Assembly: GCA_963575745.1 (NCBI GenBank)
Contig: CAUYUJ010002074.1
Span: 1-64,000, forward strand
Direction of reading: 5' to 3'
Origin: Prorocentrum cordatum
Taxonomy: Eukaryota > Sar > Dinophyceae > Prorocentrales > Prorocentraceae
Length of the DNA stretch: 64,000 nucleotides
Position 1 is the first letter of the stretch. The number at the start of each line of letters is the position of its first letter. Positions 43,396 to 54,957 of this stretch are shown here, piece by piece. Under the pieces are notes generated by a model. It searched no databases. It was not told the origin of the DNA and saw nothing but the letters and a program-made list of their open reading frames with translations. Position numbers and translations under genes: made by a program.

Positions 43396-44800
43396 ATGAT
43401 CGATGTCGTTGAACACTGAACGGTCACTAGGGTGCAGGTTCAAGGCCTCTTTGGCCCCTTCATTTGCACATGTCTTTCCGACGCGCCTGAAACTCATCGT
43501 CGGTCAACCCAGGTTCGTTCAGCGACGAGTGGGCTTTCACTTTGCTAACCGACTGGATGTGCTTGACACCCTCGTCGTACCTAGCTTGGGTCATGTGACC
43601 CGCATAGACGCGCTTATAGTCCGACAAGGCACCTACAGGGACGAGGCATTGCTGCAGAACATTCATACATTCAGTGTAGAGGTCCGAGGGGCCCCCAAGA
43701 CACATGGTGGCACCCGTGAACCCCGAAAACTCGGCGCGCTTCGGGGTCTGAGGCAGGGGCGCGTGGACAGGACAACGCATTTCACATTGCCTAACTGCAT
43801 TCACAAATGACGTGCAAGGCCAAGCGGCTGTGCTCAGCTCTTGAATGACATGCCTACGACAAGAACCGTCGATAAACATTTGGCTTTGGATAACATAAGG
43901 ATCGGGAGGCTCGTCGACAAAGCATTTCACGGTCCAGGACCCTTCCGACAGAGGGGCGGGGTTCAAATTTCCTGGATGGGGCAGGCCACCACGAGTGACT
44001 GCGAAAACAAAGATCTGTCTGACACGGATTGGTCTTTTCCATCCAGCACTTCCGGATCGACAGCTGCGGAACGTAGGTCAGCCAACTTAGGGCTCTTCCA
44101 TAGACGGTGGACAAGTGTGTCCCGACATACGCAATCCAATGGGCACAGGTCCGAATGCTGATATCCTCGACTGATGGCGTAGAACCTAGTCCAGATCGCT
44201 CCTGTGCTCGCCGCTTTCAAGGTTCCTGTTTTTCCAATGCTGTGCATTTCCTTGACGCGAGGTGCTTCGTCACCACATCGAAACAAGCTCCATGGGGGAA
44301 ATGGTGCTTGTCCCCGATGGCGAGCTCGAGCTTGCGGAACACGACATCGCGCAACTGGAGGCGCGGCATGGCGTGAGACTGTAGGATCATCGAAATTTGA
44401 TAACCCCGATCCGTGATCAAGGTACAGAAATTTGGCATTTGCCATCCCAGGCGCTCCAGAGATTTTCGCATCGCGGACCCAGGGCTAGAAACACTCCGCC
44501 ACGTTCGGAGGCGTTTCCCAAAAATGTGACCCCAGGAGTCCCGAATCTTCTGGGAAGAAAGCGTAGAGTGATGAACGCCGAGCCTGGTATACCATACTTC
44601 TCTGCCCCATTTAATGATGGGGGCCACCTGGGCCATCCAGGTGGGATCCTGCTCGAGCAGGAGCATGATGGACAAGCTCCTATCTCCATCCGATGGCTTC
44701 AAAACTGACGCGAAGGAACGTCTCAAGGAGGCTGTGGATGTGGATTTTGTCTGCAGAAGGGCTTCTTGGATTGCAGTCAGTGGGGTCCGACTTGCCGCGC
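43396..44800 (-). pseudogene. Antisense LINE fragment of another family, canonical RNase H order
   Basis: Read right to left over three frames (breaks near 44,270 and 43,960): WMAQVAPIIKWGREVWYT, LERLGWQMPNFCTLITDRGY, ACFDVVTKHLASRKC, GAIWTRFYAISRGY, a zinc-knuckle-like CPLDCVCRDTLVHRLWKSP, then RNase H: MFIDGSCRRHV (D10 type), GALSDYKRVYAG (D70 type), VSKVKAHSSL and ANEGAKEALNLHPSD. This is the usual RNase H order, unlike the main family. The pattern resembles LINE-like polyproteins abundant in dinoflagellates, from memory. Frameshifts make it a relic; it lies inside plus-strand copy 5 material. Confidence 0.7.
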
Positions 44801-44829
44801 TACCCCTTCGCCATTTGGCTTTCGCCAGA

Positions 44830-45053
44830 TTGCCCGCGGGAGGACCCAGGGGAGCGAGCCGAGGGATGCCCTTGTTTGGAGGGGCATCGCTTCCAGTGCT
44901 TTTCTTTTGCCGCCGCATTCTACGATCGCAGATTGTGCGCTGGCTGCCTCCGAGGCGCTCGCACGCGCCCTCCGCTTAGACTTGCTAGGCTAGCTAGGCG
45001 CCCTGTCGGGCGGCGCTGCGGACAGCGCCCTGGGGCCCGCGAAAACCCGAAAA
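44830..45053 (+). pseudogene. 3' tail of retrotransposon copy 5
   Basis: ALVWRGIASSAFLLPPH then STIADCALAASEALARAL, stop TAG 44,991-44,993, matches the last 40 residues of copy 1b ORF2; the catalytic Glu is replaced by Ala. The 3' UTR has a hairpin GGCGCTG-CGGA-CAGCGCC (45,012-45,029) and ends CCCGAAAA before CCATTGTTGACTG, a decayed target half-site. Confidence 0.65.
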
Positions 45054-47255
45054 CCATTGTTGACTGTATATCGCTGGCTCCTAGTTGGCCTACTGGGGCG
45101 AAAAGGACAATGTGATGACCTGGGGTAGGTTTTTCAACTAGTGTAAGAGATCTAATTTTTTCAGAGTTAAGATTCTTCGCGCCTGTAGTAGGTTATGCCG
45201 CGTTTGCCGGTGAAATTCTCAGGTCCGTAGCTGCAGTGCGTTTGTCAAAACACATGGCGAAACTAAATTTGTAGTAAGCAGAAGAAATCATTTTCGAGTT
45301 TTCAAGCTCACCCCTCAGGGAGCTTTCTTCTTGCACACAGAAAGTTCTTACGCGTGCAAGGAGATCTGAGAGGTCCCGGGCGGTAAGCTGGCTGACGGGT
45401 TATCACCGGCTTCCAGTTCGACCATAACTAGAGGAATTCGAAGCAGGGTGGAGCTAGTTGGCCGACTGGGGCGAAAAGGACAATGTGATGACCTGGGGTC
45501 GGTTTTCATAGTATTGTACGAGATTTGAAACTTCGTTTTTGCAAGCAAGATTTTTCGCACCTGTGGTAGGTTATGCCGCGCTCGCCGGTGAAATTCTGAG
45601 GTCCGTCGCTGCAGTATTATTATCAAGTCACCTGGCGAAGCCAATGTTGTATTACATGGATAGAAATTTCATTTTGCGATTTTTCAAGCTGATCCTGAAG
45701 GGAGCTTTTTTGTTGTGCTCAGAGCATTCTTACGCGTGCAAGGGCTACGAGATCCCCGGCGGTAGCCTGGTTGACGGCTTGCCGCCGCCTTCCAGTTTAT
45801 CGAACATTGTTAGGGATTTGAAGATTCGTTTTCAGAATCAAGATTTTTCGCATCTGTAGTAGGTTGCAACGCGTTTGCCCGTGGTATTTCCAGGTTCGTA
45901 GCTGCAGTATTTTTTCAGAACATTTGGCCAAATTTGATTTTCTGTTGAAAGCCATTTTTTGAATTAAATTTAGAAGCCGATGCTCCAGGGAGCTTTCTTC
46001 GTGTTTTTATAGCATGATTACGGGTGCAAGGAGCTCTACGCAGTTCCCGGCGGTGGCCTGGTTGACAGTTTACCGCCGGCTCCCAGTTTGACAGCGCCAG
46101 CGGGATATTTGGCTCAAAAATCTCGACGGAGTTTTTCAGGAAGAGGCTTCGGTTTAAAATGTGTACTCGGACTCCAACAGTTCGTTTGAGAACTAGTATT
46201 TCTTGCACCCATCTAGGAGCTTACTCCCGCTCGCCATCTTGATCTTAGGCCCACCAGGTGGATATTATTGCAAGAAAGAAGTTGGCGGTATTTGTTTTTT
46301 TTTGATCCCCCCGATGGTTTTTGGAAGGTAGCTCGAACCGCAGGCTTCTCTCCGAGACGAAATGCACACCGTCCGAAAGAAAATGATATGAAGTTCAAGT
46401 GTCTGCTAAGTGAGCTGCGACCGGAAAACTATTCGCACAGTGTAACTATTCAGATACGATGTTGGTGCTTCTCTTTCTATATCGAGCTGTAGGGAAGCTG
46501 CGGAGCCGCTAGGCTTACCAATCGACAGGAAAGGACCAGGAACTTTAGGCTGGAATATGGAGGCACCTGAAATCAGTCTCCTACCAGAGCTGCGACCGAA
46601 TAACTATTCGCATTCTGCAACATTTTGAGAGACCATGTTGCTCTACATAAGTAGAGCTGTAGGCAGGTTTCGGTGCTGGGATGCACGCCTACCGACAGAA
46701 ACTGTTCAGGAGGCGCCTGAGATCTGAAACCAGAGCTGCGACTGAAAAACTATTCACGCTCTGGATTTTTTTGAGAGGCGATGCCTGTCTTTTCTATTAA
46801 ATTCGAGCTGTAGGCGAGCTACGGAGCTGAGGTGCACACCGATCTGCAGGAAATGATCTGGAGCGAAAGTCTAAAGTATCTAGACGCCGCAAATCGGTCT
46901 GCTACCAGAGCTGCGACCGAAAAACTGTTTGTACTCTTCAGTTTTGAGAGGCGATGCTGTTTTTTCTACTTCATTCGAGCTATAGGCAAGCAACGGAGCT
47001 GGGAAACACACCGTTCGGAACATTTCAGGAACGCTAGTTTGGAGTATCGGGACGCATGAAATCGGTTTGCTACCAGAGGTGCGACCAAAAAACTATTTGT
47101 ACTCTGCAAATAGCAACCAAGCCGTCGAGCACATCATTCGTTATGACATGATCATGCTCTACACGTGGCGAGAGCTTTTAAAGGTTGGCATATCTTCTTC
47201 GAGCGTCAACTTGAGTCGTGTACTTTCTTGCGTGGGTGGTTGTCTCAAGTGAACT
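45054..47255 (+). repeat. Diverged hairpin-module and satellite mosaic
   Basis: Degenerate hairpins at about 45,378, 45,758 and 46,045 (GGCGGTGGCC..GTTTACCGCC), each followed by TTCGCACCTGTAGTAGGTTA-like text, then diverged satellite units (CGAGCTGTAGG at about 46,485, 46,655, 46,805 and 46,975). No gene. Confidence 0.7.
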
Positions 47256-47460
47256 CGAGCTGTGGGCCAGCTGACGAGCTGCCAAGCACATTTCCATGAA
47301 ACCGCACATCCGCGCTCGCTGAATGCGAGAGTGCCGCGCTCGCATGCCATTCAAATACCAGTGCAAAAGTAATTTGCTCATGCCCATGGCTTTTTCGGTC
47401 GCAGGACCGTTCCACTCAGTCATGAGTTCATACGGTACCACGAATGTATCCAGAGTGTAG
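47256..47460 (-). other. Unassigned stretch with a short antisense frame
   Basis: The minus strand is open (47,178-47,441) with a protein-like stretch VPYELMTEWNGPATEKAMG. I do not recognise it. It may be a fragment of yet another element or chance. Confidence 0.25.
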
Positions 47461-48756
47461 TTTTGTCAGTGGTCGAGGAATGCACGGCAGGAGGGGGTGT
47501 GCCTGACTGCTCGCGTGGATTCGAGGGTACATGCTTGCCAGTGATTTTGGGTGCACGCCGGCGGGAGAATGATGACGATGCCACATATGAACAGCGCAGA
47601 CGTAGACGGAGTCAGCTGCATGTCTGGATCATGGATACCAGACATTGGTTCAGATACCCTTATGATGTCAAATGTATTTCGCGCTCGATGTTGCTCGTGC
47701 GCTTCCTCCATTTCTCGCGACGTGCCGAAGGCTGATCGTGCGTGGAGGGGCAGCCGCCTCACTGCGGTGTTCCCCGGACAGAGATGTGGTGATATCAGTG
47801 GCAACCTTGCGATGCTGGCTCGCGATCGGACGTCTCGGGGCCAGAGGACTTCCACGGAGAGCTTGGAGCAACGTCAGTTGGGAAAGGAGGTGAAGTCTTC
47901 GCGGACGCGGCGCTGGCTCTTCCAATGGTATTTCGGCGCAGACTGGTGGTTGTGCTTCGACGAGACTCAGTGGATCGACTTTGCACTGAGTACGGTGGGA
48001 AATGCGATGCCCAATTGTGCAGCAGAAAGGCCCCGCCGTCGACCCGATCGACGAGGGGGATTCCAGGGGGGCCAGTGTGGGCAGCAAGAGAAGGAGGAAG
48101 GTTTAACGAGGAGGAAGAGGAGAAGACGATCTTGAACGAACGTTTGGCGGTTACGAATTTGCTGCGCTCATTTTGGGGCCTTGGAGAGCCTCGGATGCCT
48201 GTTGAACTCACGGGGGATCGTGTTCTTGTGATATCCAGGATAAGCAATTTCTGGGAGTTGGAGACGCAACAGTAGCAGAAACGTGTAGTGTCTATTTGGA
48301 ATATCATGTGTGCTCTTTGTACGCGTTTTCATTTCAGAGCACCGAGCGCGGGACGTGACCCATGTAAGCACGATTTCCGTGATATCAACACTCCCGCCGA
48401 TACCCTGGCTCTTGCTGTCCGGGAGGGCACAGTTTTTTGGTTATATATGAAAATGGGGGTACACATGGTATGAATAAAACATCATATATATACATACACA
48501 CATACACACATATATGGGTACACGAAAACCAGGACTGCACATGCCATGATGGATTCAGACTTCTTGCCGTTCGTGCTGCGTTCGACAGTAGCGTTTCGGA
48601 AACTACTGCCTGTGACTGTTGGATGGATGAAGGTCTCGTTCCCGATGAAGTGTGGCGTGTATCCTCAGAAATCGAGTGGAATGAAGTTAGATTTGCCCCC
48701 GTGTTCGAAGGGTGCTGCCGTTTTCCAAATTCGAGGGTGACCTACAGTGAATAGTC
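47461..48756 (+). pseudogene. Retrotransposon copy 6 fragment (permuted RNase H-like region)
   Basis: Decayed C-terminal part of ORF2. RRWLFQWYFGADWWLCFD (about 47,910) matches the pre-RNase H stretch of copies 1 and 3. Then ELTGDRVLVISRISNFW (GDS now GDR, 48,208), RDINTPADTLALAVREG (48,377-48,427), and in another frame VRAAFDSSVSETTACDCW (about 48,564-48,617), ending VTYSE before a stop. Order D70-like, D134-like, D10-like. Stops and frameshifts abound, and there is a purine-rich insertion GGAGGAAGAGGAGAAG at 48,108. Confidence 0.65.
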
Positions 48757-49855
48757 CGCAGCATATTGACGGTGCACACATTGGCTGCTGTTGCCACGGC
48801 GTGTTCATTTGTCTCAGAGTGATTATATATAGATATGCGTTTGCACTTGTTTTTCATCTGGAGTTTGTTGGCTTGATCACACCTCATGTGTCAATCATGT
48901 GCGAGTGTTTTTGGTTCTGCCCTTCTCGCTCTGTCACCGACCCTGCCGCCCGGCCTTTTTGGCTTCCCCCCGCTCTGACTTCTTCCTTCCGCTCTTCTGG
49001 TTCCCCGTTTGTCGGGTAGATATTAGTTTTTGTTGTTTTGTTTTTCCTTTTTATTTTTTCTTTCTGGCATTTGTTGTCGGCTGCGTCGAGTTGATCTAAG
49101 GGAGCTGCGCTCGAGCCTGGCCTCGAGCGCCCGGCTGGGCCCGCGGGGCCCGCTGAAATCGTTGCCAAGCCAAGCCGCGCCCCCCTTGGGCGTTTTTTCA
49201 GTGGGGTTTAGATCCTGAGTTTGAGTTTCTGGATGCCGGCCAGGATACCGCTCTTATCCTTTCCTGAAGCTTGCCTTCATGGGGTGCTCTGGGGGAAATG
49301 GCCATTGCAGTTTTTGGGGCGGGGCTCCCCCTGAGGGAGGATTTCGATAAGTTCTTCAATGTGGGTTGTCGCTTAGTCTTGTCTGTAACTTGGTGCCCCA
49401 GATCCCCGCGCTCCGCCGAACTTGCTCCTTCTCCTTGGGTCCAGGAACGCACCCTCCAAAAAGTTCCCTGAGGGGGTTTAGGATGAGTTTTTCAGGAAGG
49501 GTTTGGGAATCTTCGGTACTGGACTCACGAACGGGCTTGGTTCCCGAAACCAGTGCTTTTCAGTTCGGGCCCGCTGGGGGTGTCGTCGTCGTCGCGGTCC
49601 CTGGCGGCGTCCTCGTCCTCGTCGTCGCCCTCTGGTTCAGCCTTGGGCGCGTGCCAGCGCGAGAATGCGTGCACATTAGTGTCCCTCCCGTCTTGCCCGT
49701 ACCTGCCCCTCTTCGCGGTTGCCAGCGCGAATTTGCATCATGTGTTAGTGCCCAGCCTACCAGGCACGACCGTCCCGCGTGGCGTGCGTGCCAGCGCGAA
49801 CGTGCATCATGCTGTAGCGTCGCCGCTCGCCCAACCCGACCGAACCTGGAGGTTG
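48757..49855 (+). other. No gene recognised; compositional boundary
   Basis: Marks the change from repeat mosaic to GC-rich DNA. Contains a T-rich run (about 49,020-49,075) and short open frames with no family resemblance. Confidence 0.5.
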
Positions 49856-50245
49856 GGCCTACCTTCGGCTTGGCCCCTGGGCCTACCCTTACTCTTACCC
49901 TAGGCCTACCCTAGGCTTACCCATTTGGGCCTACCTCGAGGCCTACCCTAGGCCTACCTCTCAGGCTTACCCCCAGGTTTACCATAGGCTTACCCCTAGG
50001 GCTTACCTACACCTCTGCCGCAGGCTTGACCCTAGGCTTGCCCTAGGCCCTCCCGCAGGGCCTACCCCTGGGCTCACCCGAGGCCGAGTCCCAGGATTTT
50101 AGAGTCAGTTTTCCTGAGGCCACCCTGGGGCTTAGGGTATGCCCTACCCCGTGCCCCAGGCTGCCCTAGGGCCTTGGGTAGGGCCCACCGCAAGTTACGA
50201 TCGGGCCTGAGGTGGGGCCCAGGGTAGCCTACACCTTAGGCGATG
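49856..50245 (+). repeat. Degenerate CCTAGGCYTACC minisatellite
   Basis: About 30 imperfect units of roughly 12 bp based on CCTAGGCCTACC or CCTAGGCTTACC. The unit contains the palindrome CCTAGG. Not a telomere repeat. Confidence 0.75.
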
Positions 50246-51220
50246 CTTAAGAAAACTTAAGTTTTCGGCCAGAGTCTCGATTATTCTTAACGTTTCAATG
50301 TAAATCCTAAGATTTTAATAGAAATGTTGGGTTTTTATTCAACTTCTGAGACCATGAATTTCTTAACCCATGATTTCTTAACCGTTTCGCGTGGTGTACA
50401 GCCCTTCCGTGGTTTACCACCCTCCGCCTCTTGCCTCGGCGCGCTGCCGCCGCCTCGCCCGCGCCGTCTCTTCGCGCTCGCGTGAACGCTTTCGGCCAGG
50501 GGCCCGTCGTAGGCGGCGCAATCCGCGCGCCCGCTCCGCCAGCTCTCGACTGGCGGTCAGGCTGCCGCGCTGCGTCCTCGGAGGAGGGCCCGCTCTTGGG
50601 CGCGCTGGCGCCTCCGTGCCCCGCTTCTCGTGCTGGCTTCCAGCCCTGCTGCGCGCCTTCCTGTGGCCCTCGGGCCGACGTGCGCCCGCCGCCCCCAGTG
50701 CGCCCCCGCTGCCCACGCCCGGGTAAGCGTATGGCGTGGTCGATCCTCTGGGAGCCCATCTTTCCTTCTGAGGGGCCGGCCGCTTGCGCATTCGCGCTGG
50801 GGGACTTCTCCCGCCTCGTCGCTGCGAGCGCGGGTGCCATCGCCAAACGAGTGTGTGCGTACTTTTTTGGGGCGTTGGTATGATGCGAATGTGAACTTCG
50901 TGTTTCATGTGTGGTTGTTGGTTTAAGATGATTTGTGACTCCCGTGTGCGTAATTGTTTTCGTTCTTGCTTGGGGCTAAACGTCGGCTTCACCGACTCGA
51001 GAGGTAAGGTATAAACACACATGCAAGCCAACCAAGCTTTTATGAAGTTAGGAACAGCGCTGCGACAGGCTGTTTTGGACGATTCGCAATTGCAAAAGTA
51101 TCTCATGCCATCCGGGGCCCCGCTGTTGGGGGGGGCGGCCAGCCTTTGCCATTTCACTCCGACTGGCTTGAACGAGTGCTAGTCGAGAGGGTATTACGTG
51201 GCGAAAGAAAAGGACACCAT
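50246..51220 (+). other. No gene recognised; GC-rich stretch
   Basis: AT-rich for the first 150 bases, including a perfect 16-bp palindrome GAAAACTTAAGTTTTC (50,251-50,266), then very GC-rich. Open frames on both strands reflect base composition. Confidence 0.5.
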
Positions 51221-51239
51221 CATTAGGAATACAGAGGAC

Positions 51240-51531
51240 AATCTGAACACCAAAAAGTTGGGAGGTGGGTCGGGAAGGGGAGGAGGACAACGAGGAGGAG
51301 GATGAGGAGGAGGAAAAACATGGAGGAGGAGGAGGAGGAGAGAAAGGGCGACGCGGACGGTGGAGGCAACAGGGGGGGGGCAAGAGGAGGAACGAACAGT
51401 AGTTGGACCCTGGTGTAATAAATACACTCCAGACATGGAGGGGAGTACCGAGCAGGCGCCGCCACCGCCGACGGTGACGACGACGACGACGACGGTGGGG
51501 GGTGGTGGTGGTGGTGGTGGTGGTGGTGGTG

Positions 51532-51563
<32 letters not shown>

Positions 51564-52300
51564 GATGATGATGATGGTAATGGTGGTGATGAATGTCGAT
51601 TCTCAAAAGTCATACGGGGGCGTCGCTCACCGCCTCGCCTTGAGAAGTCCTTTGCGTTTTGCCGGTGTTGCGCAGAAGTCTTTCAGTCTGGCTTTCGCCC
51701 TCCATCTTCGTGAATGGGCCACGGTCAGAAGCGCAACGGATGCTCGCTTTGTCTACCTCCACACGAGTGCGGTCAGGAATGCGACTACGAATTGGAAGGA
51801 TAGGAGGAAAAAGACACAGGAACAGAGGAGACACAGATGAAGAGGAGTTTGAACCCGCGGAGGGGACACAATTACATACTTGTGGAAAGGCAGCAAAAAA
51901 GGGGCAGGATGAGGAGGAGGAGGACGAGGAGGGGGAGGAGGAGAAGGCGGAATAGGAGGAGGAGGAGGAGGAACCAGAGGAGGAGTGGGAGGAACGTATG
52001 GAAGCACAGGAGGATTAGTTGAAGGATGAAGAATACATGAAAGGTTGACAGTCAGTAAGAAACACAATCGGAAGGAAGAGATACATGAAACAGTGACTGA
52101 AGCACGATGGACATGAGGACAACGAGAATGAGGGATAAGGAGCACAGTCATGATTTGGGGGAGGAGGAGGAGCAGGAGGAGGAGGAGGAGGAGGAGGAGG
52201 AGGAGGAGGAGGAGGAGGAGGACGAAGAGGAATACGAGGATGTGGAGGAGGAAGATGAGCAGGATCAGGAGGGGGATGAGGATCTGATCGGATCGGCAGT
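51240..52300 (+). repeat. Purine-rich microsatellites
   Basis: GGA-rich blocks at 51,265-51,350, 51,905-51,990 and 52,150-52,270, and a GGT then GAT tract at 51,498-51,595. Long apparent proteins (poly-His, poly-Glu, poly-Pro) are artefacts. Confidence 0.9.
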
Positions 52301-52688
52301 CTACGAAACCTTCTCTCTGTGAGAAGAGACCCGAGGGGGTGAAGCATAGCTCCAGCCTGAATCCCCCCAAACGGACACAGGAAACACTCGGGACCACCAA
52401 GGCGCAGACACTCCAGAAGGCTGAGGGCCCAGGGACATCTCCCGACCTCGCTGCCACTCCACTTCTTCCTTTGCCTAGCGGCCGAAGGGCGGCGGGTGGA
52501 AACTCAAGCGCAGGCACCTGCCGCACGAACTGCATGGCACGGGCGCAAGCGGGAGCATGGAAGGAGCACCACCGCCGTCATGCACCTTAGGCTAGGAGGG
52601 GGAGGGAGTTAGCGAGTGTTTGCGATTGAGAACAGGCAGATCAGCGCACACTCCCCCCCGCCAGTTATAAGTGACTAACGACCCCATG
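52300..52688 (+). other. No gene recognised
   Basis: Short unremarkable interval between microsatellites and the antisense relic; no motif seen. Confidence 0.4.
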
Positions 52689-53742
52689 TTATGAGTGAGC
52701 AGTTGCAAGGCCGAAGACATCGGTGCAGATCGGTATAACCATTTCCTTCCGAGAGGGAGGTAGGGTCGAAATGAGACCTGACAGAAGCAAGGCAGTCACA
52801 TTTTCTTGAACCTTCTTACGTTCTTGGGACCTGTCGCCAAGACGCCCGAGTGCTTCCTCACGATTGGAAGCGATGCGTGTGAGCACATCAGGAGGCAGGG
52901 GAGGTGCAGGGGGAGGAGGAGAAGGAGGAGGAAGAGGACTAGGAAGAGGAGGATGAGGATCAACAGCCAGGGAGGAAGAGGTAGAGCTAGGGCTGCTTGC
53001 CTCCGCGTGACCAAGAACAATGGAGTGCGCACCTTCGAGCTCGTCATCCTCACCCGAGGTCCTGGATTCACCAGGGTTCAACAAACGAGGGATTCGAGCA
53101 ATGGTTGAAGGGGCCTTGGGAGTTAGAGCAACACCTGGGCCCATACTAGGGCCTAGCGAGCCTGGCTGATGCGGGCTGATTCAACAAAGAACTTCTTGAG
53201 TGCAGTGATTTCTCGACTGTAATCGTGCAATTCAGCAGGGAGCAAGGAAGATTGACTGAGGAGGGAAGGACGGTTTTGAGCAAGGCCGTAGTAATAGCTT
53301 GGCACATCTTAGATGGTACACGTTTTTCGGAGCCGTCTTCCACCTTTTCAAAGTTGGGTCCCAGCACGCTAGGGCCGAGGGAGCCTTTGGTCCATAGGAG
53401 CATCACCCCCCCGTGGGTATCTCGAAGCATGGAATGTAAATCCGGAAGCCTAATGCCTAGGAGACTCGCAGGTGCTCGGCCAAGATGACCAAGCTCACAC
53501 TGATCAAAAACGGTATAGCTCACACAGCGGGCATCACAGAGCGCCTTCGGAGGCATGAGGCTCCAAGAGGGGCACTCCTGGGTTCCCAAGCTGGGGGGGA
53601 AGGGTGCTCCATCTAAGCACAACCTTGAGACACTGCCATGACAGCTAAGAGCGCCACCACTGCCTGCAGTAGATCGATGAAAACTGTAACCTGCAACTGC
53701 TGCCTTGTGGTTCGATTGGTGAGTCCACAGGGCGCCTGCCAA
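52689..53742 (-). pseudogene. Antisense retroelement-type relic (tentative)
   Basis: Two minus-strand frames, 53,146-53,742 and 52,689-53,144, in series. The first reads CVSYTVFDQCELGHLGRAP, LLGIRLPDLHSMLRD, HGGVMLLW and RVPSKMCQAITTAL. This resembles, from memory, a block common in dinoflagellate RT-containing polyproteins (vDqC-x-G-x-x-x-KPT ... YP-x-x-C-x-A-l-a). The second has a Pro-rich low-complexity stretch and NREEALGRLGDRSQERKKV. I cannot name the family, and a cellular gene is not excluded. Confidence 0.4.
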
Positions 53743-54430
53743 ATACGCAGGGGGGGAGGCGAGGAGGAGGAGGAGGAGGAGGCAGAGAGAAGGAGGAGGG
53801 GGGCAGGAAACCTAGGTCTAGGATGAAGAGGCCCAGGAGGAAGAGGAGGCGGATTGATGAACTGACCCGGCGCACGTGGCCGCAGTCAGGGGGGGGGGCC
53901 CCGCTGCAGGGCCCTCTGTGCGCGATATGGAGGACCGCGGGATGCCGAGCGCAGCCTGCGTCCTCGGGGGTGCCTGCCCATCTCCTCCACCCTCTTCACA
54001 GCTGTCCCTCCTGCTCCGAGGTCCTATCCCTGCTCCTGCCTTGACGAAGAGAACAACAGCATAAGCGTACACAACTGCACTCGGAACTCCTCGCGTTCAT
54101 GCGCATGCAGCTTCTTGTTGCTTTACTGCTCTCCCTTCCTTCTGCGCCTCCCGCTTCCCCCGCCCTTCCTGCCCCCCCCTCTCCCTCCGTGCCGTCGTCT
54201 TCTCCTTCCTCCGCCTCGAGCCTGCTTCTCCCTTCAGCTTCTTGTTCTCTTGCTGCCCGTCGTCGTCGTCGTTCTCAACCTCGACCTCCGCCTCCTCCTC
54301 TCTCCGTTCCTCCGCCCAGCCCACTGCCACTTCTCCCGCTCGTGCTTCCCCTCCTTGCCCTCGTCCTCCGCCCTCTCGTTTTCCCCTTTTCCTTGTTCTC
54401 CGTCATGCTGCTTCTCTTCCTTCGCTGTCG
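53743..54430 (+). repeat. GGA- and CT-rich low-complexity stretch
   Basis: GAGGAGGAGG run at 53,762-53,810 and CT-rich sequence at 54,120-54,420. Proline/serine-rich translations are artefacts. Confidence 0.75.
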
Positions 54431-54539
54431 AGCCACCCAGCTGGTGTCCATTGTGCAACTCGTGATTGAAGCTGAGCGAACGCGCATCATAGCTTTCGAC
54501 TGGCTGCGTCTTCTTCCTCAGATCAGTATCCCATCATTG

Positions 54540-54957
54540 TGTCACTGGCCGAACAGTGAGTGGAGTGGACGGCGTTTCTATATGAATTGTTGTCCCGGAT
54601 GTCAGGTTCCGCAGAGACGGACGCATTGGCACATCAGCTGCAATCAGGACATGCTGCATCATGCTCACTCGAAGCAAATGCGTTCCAGGTGCGTCTGCCG
54701 ACTAGCATCATCCTAAAATAAGCCTTGTGCGCCGCGCGCTGTCCAGCAGTGCGCCGCCTGTTTCACACGCGTGCCGGTCTCGCCGGGTCGACGTCTGCTG
54801 ACGCTCTGGACCTTTTCCTCGGCTTCACACGATCGGAGGGGGAGGCGCAGCAGCGCGCGTGGGCCACGCACGCGTTGTGCAGGGTCCACAACGCGCGCCG
54901 CACGGGATCTTTGCCCTTGGCCAACTTGGGCGGAGCCTTTCGCATGGCCCTTTAGGA
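54540..54957 (+). pseudogene. LINE-like remnant with zinc-knuckle pattern
   Basis: CCPGCQVPQRRTHWHISCN (54,587-54,640) resembles the C-x-x-C...H-x-x-x-C knuckle that follows RT in dinoflagellate LINEs. After a frame change, ALDLFLGFTRSEGEAQQRAW and ATHALCRVHNARRTG (to about 54,915) match their usual end (GL...A..LYA.Y..HN..R). Ends at TAG 54,953-54,955. Family assignment is from memory. Confidence 0.5.

Noticed and set aside
49856-50245. Telomeric repeat
   Set aside because: No regular TTTAGGG or TTAGGG-type unit; the array is degenerate and CCTAGG-centred.
54519-54557. Possible mini-exon of phospholipase C (reading QYPIIVSLAE after a pyrimidine tract and CAG)
   Set aside because: The match is about ten residues, the neighbouring exons are absent, and the surrounding plus-strand sequence reads better as a LINE remnant with a zinc-knuckle pattern.
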